Assembly: GCA_002709185.1 (NCBI GenBank)
Contig: PAQB01000010.1
Location: forward strand, 28,366-35,258
Reading direction: 5' to 3'
Length of the DNA stretch: 6,893 bases
From: Flavobacteriaceae bacterium
GTDB lineage: Bacteria; Bacteroidota; Bacteroidia; Flavobacteriales; Flavobacteriaceae
Below the pieces are notes generated by a model, which was not told the DNA's origin, ran no database searches, and saw only the letters and a program-made list of their open reading frames with translations. Made by a program: the position numbers and the translations under genes. Shown piece by piece: positions 1 through 6,762 of the stretch (position 1 is its first letter; the number at the start of each line of letters is the position of its first letter).

Positions 1-221
1 GGATTGGGTGACGCGTTAGGTTGTATGAGCATTGAAACCTCAAAACCTGGAGGCTTGGAATGAATACTCAAATGCATTTGATTGGCATATTGAGAGTCAT
101 CAGGTGCAAAGACATAAGCGAATATGGCCATGAAACCAACGAGAATGACAAAGCATAAACTTGCAATCCCAAAATAATTTTGTTTGAATTTTTTGAATGC
201 AGAGGCCGTAAGTCCTGACAT
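1..221 (-). CDS. ABC transporter permease, oligopeptide (DppC/OppC) type, N-terminal part; runs off the left edge
   Basis: Only the first 73 residues are in the window. The protein begins MSGLTASAFKKFKQN, a short basic cytoplasmic tail, followed by one clear membrane helix at about residues 18-39 ending in FAYVFAPDDSQ. This arrangement (basic tail, first helix, then a turn near an 'APD' or 'APYDP' type motif) is what the OppC N-terminal domain of dipeptide/oligopeptide permeases looks like. After it come about 30 polar residues that would lie outside the membrane. The ATG at 221-219 is chosen because it lies 9 nt after the prc stop codon and starts the expected N-terminus. There is no Shine-Dalgarno sequence. 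The gene is probably co-transcribed with prc. The diagnostic permease core and EAA loop lie outside the window, so the substrate cannot be told; a peptide transporter is an inference from the N-terminus. Confidence 0.75.
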   Translation of the reverse strand, partial: MSGLTASAFKKFKQNYFGIASLCFVILVGFMAIFAYVFAPDDSQYANQMHLSIHSKPPGFEVSMLIQPNASPN

Positions 222-230
222 AAAATGCAA

Positions 231-2357
231 TTATTCTTTTAAAGCCGTAAAACCATCGCCCTTAGGATTCAGCGTTAAATCAGTAAGGACATTGAGCGCC
301 TCTTCCATGTAGATGTCTTTCTGCAAGGTTTCGTGCCAACGTTCTCTATTTTTCTTAAACACAGAATCGTTTTCCATTATGGGTAATTCATAGGGTAAGG
401 ATTCAAAACTCAGACCAGATTCGTAATCTTTGAGCGATTCAAAACGCTTAGATTCCTTTTCATTAAGCTTTAAATCTGCATCATAAACATCATACCTTAG
501 GCTGTATAAATCTTTGGACCGCACTTTTTTAATCCACTGAGCATTTTCATCAATGAGTTTCATCTCGGGACTGGTATCCATACGGGCTCTGCTGCGATCA
601 ATCATCATTTGATAATCAATTGAGCTTTCCCAAAGCGTGTAATTGGCAGGTTGAATTTCATCCCATGGCAAGGGATTGTCTTGGTCCTTTTCGCCCATGT
701 CGACATAAGTATAGCGATTGGGAACGACCACATCACTTTTGACCCCTTCTAATTGGGTAGATCCTCCATTGATGCGGTAGTATTTTTGAGTCGTAAATTT
801 AAAAGCGCCCATATCACCCGATGTGTTATTACGAACCATTCTGTTGAGATCAATGACATTCTGAACAGTACCCTTTCCATAGGTTTGTTTGCTGCCTATA
901 ATGATAGCGCGTTTGTAATCTTGCATGGCAGCGGCTAAAATTTCAGAGGCAGAGGCCGAAAACTCATTGACCAAAATGACAAGTGGTCCGTCCCAATCAA
1001 TATTTTTATCGCGGTCACTTAGCACTTCACGGTCTTCGCCAGTAGACCGCACTTGAACAATAGGGCCTTCTTTGATAAATAAGCCGCCGATATCAACCAC
1101 TGTTTTCAAAGACCCACCGCCATTGTTTCTAAGGTCTAGAACCAATCCGTCCATGCCTTCTGCTTTCAAGCGCTGGATTTCTTTCTTGACATCCGTGGTC
1201 GCGTTGCGGCTGTCTTTATCTTTAAAGTCAATGTAAAATTTAGGAAGGTTGATAACACCAAATTCATAGTTGTCTTTCTTGACAATACTGGACTTGGCAT
1301 AGGTTTCTTCCAATTCAATTTCGTCTCTAGGAATCCTCAAATCTTCAATGCTCCCATCTACGCGTTTGAGTGTAAGAATGACATTGGTTCCCTTTGGCCC
1401 TTTGATGAGTTTGACTGCATCATCCAAGCGCATGCCAACGACACTCACCGATTCTTCTTCGTCTTCTTGTCGAACCTTTAAAATGATATCCCCTACCTGT
1501 AATTTATTCTGGCGCCAAGCGGAGCCACCAGAAATAAGTTCTGTAATGGTAATTTCATCCATTTTCTTTTGCAAACGTGCTCCAATGCCTTCGTATTTTC
1601 CAGACATGGAAGCATCAAAGCGCTCCTTATCTTGAGGGGCAAAGTAAAATGTATGGGGATCAAAAGATTCCGCGATGGAATTGATGTACATAGAAAGCCA
1701 ATCATCACGACGCAAATCGTTCATATAAACAGCAGTTTCTTCTAAGCTTTTTAAGGTCGCAGTTCTAGACTCCGCTTCTAATTCACTTTTGGATTTTAAG
1801 ATAGTTTCTGAATCTTCTTTATTGGAATCTTGTTCTGAAACCAGGTCATGGTAATTTGAAAGTGTGCTTAATTTAAGTTGTTTTCGCCAGCGCTCACGCA
1901 TCTGCTTTTTTGAATTCACAAATTCCAACTGATCTGGATCTGACTGAAAAGTTTCATCGATGTCATAATCAAAAGGGCTGCTTAAAATTGCTTTGTAAGT
2001 GGCATTTGACTCTTCAATTCTCAGCATCAATTGCTCATAGACAAGATTGAAAAACTGAACATCATAATTTCGAATCTGATCGTCTAATTCAAGCTCAAAT
2101 TTCTTGAAATTATCAAGGTCTGATTGGTAAAAATAGTGCTTGTAAGGATCGACGCGTTTTAGAAAACGACTGTAGACATCTCTTGAAAAATCGTCGTTAA
2201 AATCTTTGGGTTGAAAATGCCCTTGTTCGAGCAAATAGGTAATGAGTTGCATCAACAGCTTGTCTTTATCTGGATTGTCAAACGTTTTGGTGGTAAAACT
2301 GCAGGACGCAAAAGCAACAAAGATGGCCAGCAGAAAAATGTTTAAGTTTCGTTTCAT
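231..2357 (-). CDS. prc: Tail-specific (carboxy-terminal processing) protease Prc, S41 family, probable lipoprotein
   Basis: The 708-residue protein is close to the length of E. coli Prc (682). It starts with a basic n-region and hydrophobic stretch ending at Cys19 (FASC), which reads as a lipoprotein signal, so the enzyme is probably anchored in the periplasm or at the outer membrane. Residues about 25-240 are the helical N-terminal domain of the family. A PDZ domain follows at about 255-345 (GIGARL, then VGDIILKV). The S41 protease core spans about 365-550 and contains LDLRNNGGGSL (407-417) and EFSASASE (465-472). By alignment to E. coli Ser452 and Lys477, the catalytic dyad is Ser469 and Lys495 (YGKGTVQ). 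The tail from about 555 matches the usual Prc C-terminal region. The enzyme degrades or trims periplasmic proteins from their C-termini. It is transcribed divergently from surE, and the permease gene follows after 9 nt. No clean promoter is visible upstream; the nearest match is TCATTTTG on the minus strand at 2387-2380, without a good -33 element. Confidence 0.95.
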   Translation of the reverse strand: MKRNLNIFLLAIFVAFASCSFTTKTFDNPDKDKLLMQLITYLLEQGHFQPKDFNDDFSRDVYSRFLKRVDPYKHYFYQSDLDNFKKFELELDDQIRNYDVQFFNLVYEQLMLRIEESNATYKAILSSPFDYDIDETFQSDPDQLEFVNSKKQMRERWRKQLKLSTLSNYHDLVSEQDSNKEDSETILKSKSELEAESRTATLKSLEETAVYMNDLRRDDWLSMYINSIAESFDPHTFYFAPQDKERFDASMSGKYEGIGARLQKKMDEITITELISGGSAWRQNKLQVGDIILKVRQEDEEESVSVVGMRLDDAVKLIKGPKGTNVILTLKRVDGSIEDLRIPRDEIELEETYAKSSIVKKDNYEFGVINLPKFYIDFKDKDSRNATTDVKKEIQRLKAEGMDGLVLDLRNNGGGSLKTVVDIGGLFIKEGPIVQVRSTGEDREVLSDRDKNIDWDGPLVILVNEFSASASEILAAAMQDYKRAIIIGSKQTYGKGTVQNVIDLNRMVRNNTSGDMGAFKFTTQKYYRINGGSTQLEGVKSDVVVPNRYTYVDMGEKDQDNPLPWDEIQPANYTLWESSIDYQMMIDRSRARMDTSPEMKLIDENAQWIKKVRSKDLYSLRYDVYDADLKLNEKESKRFESLKDYESGLSFESLPYELPIMENDSVFKKNRERWHETLQKDIYMEEALNVLTDLTLNPKGDGFTALKE

Positions 2358-2509
2358 TGTTTAAAACTGTTGTAGGTTACAAAATGAACTTTAAAAGTAA
2401 AGTAAATTATGCATTTCTTTAGGGATGAGTTAATAATTTTTTGTTAAAGCTAATAAAAACATTGCATCAGCGACAAATTACTTACTTTTGTGGTTGAAAA
2501 CAAATAAAA
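2358..2509. other. Divergent intergenic region between prc and surE
   Basis: This 152-bp AT-rich stretch separates the start codons of two divergent genes and must hold promoters for both. The rightward promoter is clear and is listed separately. For the leftward direction I see only weak candidates: TCATTTTG (2387-2380) and TACTTTTA (2399-2392), each one base from TAnnTTTG and each without a TTG at the right distance. I see no operator-like dyad of convincing length and no reading frame. Confidence 0.6.
2462..2490 (+). promoter_or_regulatory. Bacteroidota-type sigma promoter for surE-orf97-lpxB
   Basis: TTG at 2462-2464 is followed after 18 nt by TACTTTTG at 2483-2490. This matches all specified positions of the flavobacterial promoter pattern, TTG-N17-23-TAnnTTTG. 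The expected transcription start is a few bases downstream, which leaves a short leader of roughly 10-15 nt before the surE ATG at 2510. The leader is A-rich (AAAACAAATAAAA) and has no Shine-Dalgarno motif, as is usual in this phylum. The pattern is short, so its exact fit and its position directly ahead of the first gene both count towards the call. Confidence 0.75.
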
Positions 2510-3286
2510 ATGACCAAAAGACCGCTGATTCTTGTGACCAATGATGATGGGATCACTGCCCCTGGAATTCGAACCTTGATTCGGGTGATGAATAGCATTG
2601 GGGATGTCATTGTAGTGGCACCAGACAGCCCACAAAGTGCCATGGGTCATGCCATTACCATCAACAATACCTTGTATTGCAAGCGGGAACACATTGACGA
2701 TGGCCCGCAAAAAGAGTACAGCACTTCTGGAACGCCAGCTGATTGTATCAAACTGGCCGTACACGAACTCTTAGACAGAAAACCAGATTTGTGTGTCTCT
2801 GGAATCAACCATGGTTCCAATTCTTCTATTAATGTCATCTATTCTGGCACCATGAGCGCCGCTATTGAAGCCGGTATGAGCGAAATTCCCGCCATTGGGT
2901 TTTCGTTCTTAAATTACAATTGGGATGCCGATTTTAGCGCGGCAGAAAGTTACATCAAATCCCTTTGTTTAAAAGTCTTAGAGAAGGGGCTTCAAAAAGG
3001 CATTGTTCTAAATGTTAATGTTCCGAACCTTCCTAAAAAAGACATTAAGGGCTTGAAAGTTTGCCGACAAGCCAATGCCAATTGGGTTGAAAAATTTGAC
3101 AAACGCCAAAGTCCTATGGGCCGCAATTACTATTGGCTCACAGGGGAGTTTATAAATCACGACAAGGGAAAAGACACCGACGAATGGGCCCTTAAAGAAG
3201 GTTATATTTCTGTGGTTCCCGTACAATTTGATTTGACAGCACATCAATACCTCAGCGAACTCAACGATTGGGATTTAAATGGATAA
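2510..3286 (+). CDS. surE: 5'/3'-nucleotidase SurE
   Basis: SurE is a metal-dependent phosphatase that removes phosphate from nucleoside 5'- and 3'-monophosphates, and in some species acts on short polyphosphate. It acts in the cytoplasm. The 258-residue protein carries the family signatures in order: ILVTNDDGITAPGI (7-20), APDSPQSAMG (37-46), SGTPADC (73-79) and VSGINHGSN (97-104), followed by YSGTMSAAIEA (111-121). By comparison with Thermotoga SurE (Asp8, Asp9, Ser39, Asn95), the metal ligands are Asp12, Asp13, Ser43 and Asn100, all present. The length is normal for the family. The ATG is preceded by an A-rich stretch and lies 19 nt after the -7 element. The last codons overlap the next gene by 8 nt, which suggests translational coupling. 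As first gene of the rightward operon it is probably expressed constitutively. Confidence 0.97.
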   Translation: MTKRPLILVTNDDGITAPGIRTLIRVMNSIGDVIVVAPDSPQSAMGHAITINNTLYCKREHIDDGPQKEYSTSGTPADCIKLAVHELLDRKPDLCVSGINHGSNSSINVIYSGTMSAAIEAGMSEIPAIGFSFLNYNWDADFSAAESYIKSLCLKVLEKGLQKGIVLNVNVPNLPKKDIKGLKVCRQANANWVEKFDKRQSPMGRNYYWLTGEFINHDKGKDTDEWALKEGYISVVPVQFDLTAHQYLSELNDWDLNG

Positions 3287-3572
3287 AAAAGAAATTTTAA
3301 TTGGAAGTTTAGTGGGCGTTGCCGCTAATTTTATTGGCCTTGTATTGGTTGGGTTTCTCATGGCCAAATTTTCTGGACGCAGCGATGGGGTCTATGAGGT
3401 GCTCCAAGCCGCAGGGTCTGAAAATTTTATTGGAAAACTCATCAGTTTGGGCGCCATATTAAATTTAATTTGCTTTTTTTTCTTTTTGAGAAAAAATCAA
3501 GAGGCGAGAGCTGCTGGTGTTTTGACAGCAACTGTTCTCATTGCGGTTTTTACTTTTTTAATTAAACTCTAA
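3279..3572 (+). CDS. Small integral membrane protein of unknown function, three predicted helices
   Basis: I do not recognise a named family. The 97-residue protein has a short acidic/basic start (MDKKE), then hydrophobic segments at about 6-29, 51-70 (containing five consecutive Phe) and 78-96. Polar loops lie between them (KFSGRSDGVYE at 30-40 and RKNQEARA at 71-78). There is no signal peptidase site and no catalytic motif. The ATG at 3279 lies inside the surE 3' end, out of frame, and the lpxB start follows the stop after a single base. The gene is therefore fully embedded in the operon and very probably translated by coupling. The glycine-rich first helix and the basic 71-72 loop look like a genuine inner-membrane protein rather than a chance frame. 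A run of 8 T (3474-3481) encodes part of the Phe stretch. A role in envelope or lipid A biogenesis is only a guess from position. Confidence 0.85.
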   Translation: MDKKEILIGSLVGVAANFIGLVLVGFLMAKFSGRSDGVYEVLQAAGSENFIGKLISLGAILNLICFFFFLRKNQEARAAGVLTATVLIAVFTFLIKL

Positions 3573-3573
3573 G

Positions 3574-4686
3574 ATGAAGTATTACATCATTGCAGGCGAA
3601 GCTTCAGGAGATTTACACGGTTCAAATCTCATCAAGGCATTGCGCCAAAAAGACAAGGCTGCGGCATTTAGAGTTTGGGGCGGCGATTTGATGGAAGCTG
3701 CTGGAGCGACACTTATAAAGCACTACAAAGACTTGGCTTTTATGGGGTTTTTAGAAGTGGTTTTAAATCTGAGAACTGTGCTTAAAAATCTGAAATTTTG
3801 CAAAAAAGACATTGCCGCTTACCAGCCCGATTGTATCATTTTTATAGATTACCCTGGCTTTAATTTGCGCATCGCCAAATGGGCCAAAATTCAAGGTTTT
3901 AAAACCCATTATTATGTCTCACCTCAAATTTGGGCTTGGAAAGAGGACAGAATCGAGCAAATCAAACGCGACATTGACCATATGCACGTGATTTTACCTT
4001 TTGAAAAACCTTTTTATGAAGACAAGCACCAAATGCCGGTGTCTTTTGTTGGCCATCCCCTGATTGATGCCATTGCCAACCGCCCAGAGCAAGATACCAA
4101 AGCCATACGCAGTAAATATGGCTTGACAGACCAACCCATCATTGCGCTATTGCCGGGCAGTCGACAACAAGAAATTAAAAAAATGTTGGCGGTGATGCTG
4201 TCTGTGGTTGAGGCCTTTCCATCGCATCAGTTTGTGATCGCTGGGGCACCCAGCCAATCTGAGGCCTTTTACAAATCCCTTGTAAATAGTAAGCGGGTCA
4301 AATTTGTGAGCAATGCTACCTACGATCTATTGAGCATGGCCGAGGCCGCCTTGGTAACATCTGGCACGGCCACCTTAGAAACCGCTCTGTTTAAAGTCCC
4401 GCAAGTGGTTTGTTATAAATCCAGTTGGTTGTCTTATCAAATTGGAAAGCGCGTAGTCAAACTAGATTTTATTTCCTTGGTGAATTTGATCATGGCCAGA
4501 GAAGTGGTTTGTGAGCTCATCCAAAACGACCTCAACACACAGCGCTTGACCCAAGAACTCAAAAATATCCTCAGCAGCGCAACACAACAACGGCTGAAGA
4601 CGGATTATAAGCGTCTGGAAGACAAATTGGGCGGCCGTGGCGCCAGTGAAAAAGTGGCCGGACTAATTTTTGATTCCGTACATTAG
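3574..4686 (+). CDS. lpxB: Lipid-A-disaccharide synthase LpxB (glycosyltransferase family 19)
   Basis: LpxB joins UDP-2,3-diacylglucosamine to lipid X to form the beta-1,6-linked disaccharide 1-phosphate of lipid A. It acts at the cytoplasmic face of the inner membrane. The 370-residue protein is of family length (E. coli 382). Visible motifs are GEASGDLHG (8-16), FIDYPGFN (90-97), YYVSPQIWAWKEDR (113-126), LPFEKPFYE (141-149), FVGHPLID (158-165), LLPGSRQQE (192-200) and SGTATLETAL (263-272). Near the end comes the GT-B helix region with KLDFISLVNLI (296-306) and ARE (308-310). Asp92 and Arg197 align with E. coli Asp98 and Arg201, both needed for activity. The ATG follows the previous stop after one nucleotide, so translation is probably coupled. 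The gene shows that this organism makes lipid A; the other lpx genes are not in this window. Confidence 0.97.
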   Translation: MKYYIIAGEASGDLHGSNLIKALRQKDKAAAFRVWGGDLMEAAGATLIKHYKDLAFMGFLEVVLNLRTVLKNLKFCKKDIAAYQPDCIIFIDYPGFNLRIAKWAKIQGFKTHYYVSPQIWAWKEDRIEQIKRDIDHMHVILPFEKPFYEDKHQMPVSFVGHPLIDAIANRPEQDTKAIRSKYGLTDQPIIALLPGSRQQEIKKMLAVMLSVVEAFPSHQFVIAGAPSQSEAFYKSLVNSKRVKFVSNATYDLLSMAEAALVTSGTATLETALFKVPQVVCYKSSWLSYQIGKRVVKLDFISLVNLIMAREVVCELIQNDLNTQRLTQELKNILSSATQQRLKTDYKRLEDKLGGRGASEKVAGLIFDSVH

Positions 4687-4707
4687 CCAATAAAGAACCC
4701 AAATCCA

Positions 4708-4725
4708 ATCCCATGCCCATGGGAT
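4708..4725. promoter_or_regulatory. Perfect 8-bp inverted repeat (hairpin) just before the comEC start
   Basis: ATCCCATG (4708-4715) and CATGGGAT (4718-4725) are exact reverse complements separated by CC. In RNA this would fold to about 7 bp with a 4-nt loop. It begins 21 nt after the lpxB stop and ends 6 nt before the comEC GTG codon. No T-run follows, so it does not look like an intrinsic terminator. A structure this close to the start could lower ribosome access to comEC or mark an mRNA processing site. It could also be a DNA-binding dyad. The function is inference; the repeat itself is directly visible. Confidence 0.45.
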
Positions 4726-4731
4726 CATGTT

Positions 4732-6759
4732 GTGAATGCCTTTTATTTTCCCATCCCGAAAATGACCCTTGGTCTTATCATTGGCATCCTCGTGTGTGAG
4801 GATACAGCCATCCCTTGGATCACACTTTTGACAGCGCTTTCGCTGTTGATAATAGCATTGGCTTACTTACATTTTAAAAACCATATCAAGCACAAGACCT
4901 TGATAAGCCTTATCATGCTTTTGCTGATGGTGGCGATGGGAATAACAGTTACAAAATTAAGAACCCCCGAAGACAACAAACAACATTATGTGCATCTGTT
5001 GGATTCTAAAAATCAAACCAAAAAAAAAGTCCTGCTACAAATAAGAACCGTTTTAAAATCTACTGCCTACAACCAGCGGTTTTATGCTAAAATTTTACAG
5101 TTAGATACAACAAGAGTTTCTGGAAAAGTTTTGCTAAACATTCGTAAAGACTCCCTAAAAAAAACAATTGAAGTTGGTGACATCGTTTTGATGTATTCTC
5201 GGTTGATTCCCATTTTAAAGCCTAAAAACCCCCATGATTATAATTACAAAACCTATTTAAAACGAAAAGGGATCTTTCATCAAATAAAATCCAACACTGA
5301 AACGCTAAAAATATACAAAACATCAAAAAAAAGTGTGTTGGGAGAAAGTTTCAAACTCAATAAAAAAATAGAAAATAAGATCGACTCATTGCAACTTAAA
5401 CCCACTTCAATCGCCTTTCTAAAAGCTTTTTATTTGGGTAATCGTAACGAAATTCCTGAAGATATAACCTCCGATTATAAAAATGCTGGGGTGCTTCATA
5501 TTTTGGCACTTTCGGGTTTACATGTTGGGATTTTATTGCTGTTTTTTAAACTCTTACTACGACCTTTATTGTGGATAAAAAAAGGGGAGCAAATCCGTAG
5601 CATTTCCATCATATGTCTGCTGTGGATTTTTGCGCTTATTACCGGACTGAGTCCCTCCATTGTAAGGGCAGTTTCCATGTTCAGTTTATTCGTAATTGCA
5701 GAAATGCTGAACAGACAAACAAACAGCATCAACACCCTTTTTATATCGGCCTTTATTATTTTAATCATCAATCCCATGCAGTGTTTCGATGTGGGATTTC
5801 AGCTGAGTTATTTGGCCGTCTTGGGCATCATAATTGTAAAACCAAAGTTAGACCGTATTTGGACTTCAAAATTCAAGTTTATTGAATTTTTTAATGCGAC
5901 ACTGAAGGTCTCATTGGCAGCTCAAATTGGTATTTTACCCCTACTGCTCTATTACTTTCATCAATTTCCAGGCGTATTCCTTTTGGCAAATATTGTGGTC
6001 CTGCCCTTGCTTATTGTATTGCTGTATCTAGGGGCTTTGGTGGTTTTATTAGCCATGATGGGCGGTTATATTTCAATGCTTAAATTGAGCTTTGAAGCAG
6101 TGCTTAACCAAATGAATCGTTATGTAAATTGGGTAGCGACTCACGAATTTTTGATTTTTAAAAATATTCCTTTCGATCAATGGATGCTTTGGGGGTTGTA
6201 TGGACTGATTTTTTTGTGTCTTCGATTTTTTAGCAATAGAAATTATAAAAACATAATCTTTATGTTAAGCGCTATGGCAGTGTTTCATATGTACTGTTTG
6301 CAAAAACTAAATCTTAATCCTAAAAAAGAATTTACAGTCTTTCATCAAATCAAAAAAACGGTTTTAGGTTTTAGAAATAGCTCAAATTTTCAACTGCATC
6401 AAGTGGATACTATAAAGCCTTATTTCCTTGAAAATTACACAAGTAGAGAAGGGCTTCTTGGTGTAAATTTTAAACCCCTTGAGAAATTTTACAGCATCGG
6501 AGACAAAAATTTATTGTTGGTGGACACTTTGGGTATTTATAAATTAAAAAAAACACAGGTAGATTGGGTATTGCTAACCAATAGTCCAAAAATACATTTA
6601 GAAGATTTGATTGAAGTCCTGCGTCCCAAATTGATCCTGGCAGATGGTAGTAATTACAGAAGCTTCATTGAACGCTGGCGAAAAACTTGCCTAAAGTATG
6701 AGATTAAATTTCATGATACCGCTTCAAAAGGAGCCTTTGTTTTCCAAGTTAGGCCCTAG
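4732..6759 (+). CDS. comEC: ComEC/Rec2-type competence membrane protein (DNA uptake channel)
   Basis: ComEC carries single-stranded DNA across the inner membrane during natural transformation. In the 675-residue protein, two or three helices at about 11-75 are followed by the soluble DUF4131/OB-like region at about 95-195 (with NPHDYNYKTYLKRKGI at 166-181). The multi-helix Competence domain occupies about 225-520, marked by LHILALSGLHVGIL (255-268), ITGLSPSIVRA (303-313), DVGFQLSYLAVLGI (353-366) and AAQIGILPLL (396-405). The last 150 residues are soluble and resemble a shortened metallo-beta-lactamase-like domain: VDWVLLTNSP (610-619) stands where a His-rich HxHxDH metal site would be, so no nuclease site is visible. 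The start is GTG at 4732. No ATG lies in frame between the lpxB stop and it, and the resulting N-terminus (FPIPK, then a helix with IIGIL) fits the family. ATG at 4762 (Met11) would cut into this. The gene probably shares the upstream transcript. Confidence 0.92.
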   Translation: MNAFYFPIPKMTLGLIIGILVCEDTAIPWITLLTALSLLIIALAYLHFKNHIKHKTLISLIMLLLMVAMGITVTKLRTPEDNKQHYVHLLDSKNQTKKKVLLQIRTVLKSTAYNQRFYAKILQLDTTRVSGKVLLNIRKDSLKKTIEVGDIVLMYSRLIPILKPKNPHDYNYKTYLKRKGIFHQIKSNTETLKIYKTSKKSVLGESFKLNKKIENKIDSLQLKPTSIAFLKAFYLGNRNEIPEDITSDYKNAGVLHILALSGLHVGILLLFFKLLLRPLLWIKKGEQIRSISIICLLWIFALITGLSPSIVRAVSMFSLFVIAEMLNRQTNSINTLFISAFIILIINPMQCFDVGFQLSYLAVLGIIIVKPKLDRIWTSKFKFIEFFNATLKVSLAAQIGILPLLLYYFHQFPGVFLLANIVVLPLLIVLLYLGALVVLLAMMGGYISMLKLSFEAVLNQMNRYVNWVATHEFLIFKNIPFDQWMLWGLYGLIFLCLRFFSNRNYKNIIFMLSAMAVFHMYCLQKLNLNPKKEFTVFHQIKKTVLGFRNSSNFQLHQVDTIKPYFLENYTSREGLLGVNFKPLEKFYSIGDKNLLLVDTLGIYKLKKTQVDWVLLTNSPKIHLEDLIEVLRPKLILADGSNYRSFIERWRKTCLKYEIKFHDTASKGAFVFQVRP

Positions 6760-6762
6760 GGC
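6753..6762. other. 10-bp palindrome holding two overlapping convergent stop codons
   Basis: GCCCTAGGGC is a perfect palindrome. The comEC stop TAG (6757-6759) and the TAG stop of the minus-strand gene (6758-6756) are both read from its central CTAG, so the two genes overlap by 4 bp and no space is left for a conventional terminator between them. Transcripts from each side would have to run into the other gene or end by another mechanism. Confidence 0.6.

Noticed and set aside
781..788. TATTTTTG, an exact TAnnTTTG match on the plus strand
   Set aside because: It lies inside prc in the antisense direction, has no plausible gene downstream and is a short pattern expected by chance in AT-rich DNA.
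1348..1635. Open frame of 95 codons on the plus strand opposite prc
   Set aside because: It lies wholly antisense to the PDZ and neighbouring coding sequence of prc, is rich in Ser/Thr as expected for a shadow frame, and has no promoter-like or domain signal.
2450..2764. Open frame of 104 codons on the minus strand over the surE start
   Set aside because: It is antisense to the conserved N-terminal motifs of surE and would cross the divergent promoter region. The peptide has no recognisable features.
4713..4805. Frame from ATG 4713 (MPMGSCCECLLF...) overlapping the comEC start
   Set aside because: It is short, out of frame with comEC, Cys-rich and without family features. The comEC frame explains this stretch.
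5613..5885. Open frame of 90 codons on the plus strand within comEC, and an antisense frame over 5496-5777
   Set aside because: Both overlap the conserved Competence domain of comEC in other frames and have Cys/His/Tyr-rich shadow composition.
6727..6738. AAAGG-AG-CCTTT inverted repeat followed by GTTTT near the end of comEC
   Set aside because: It has a 5-bp stem with a 2-nt loop inside coding sequence; too weak to call a terminator.
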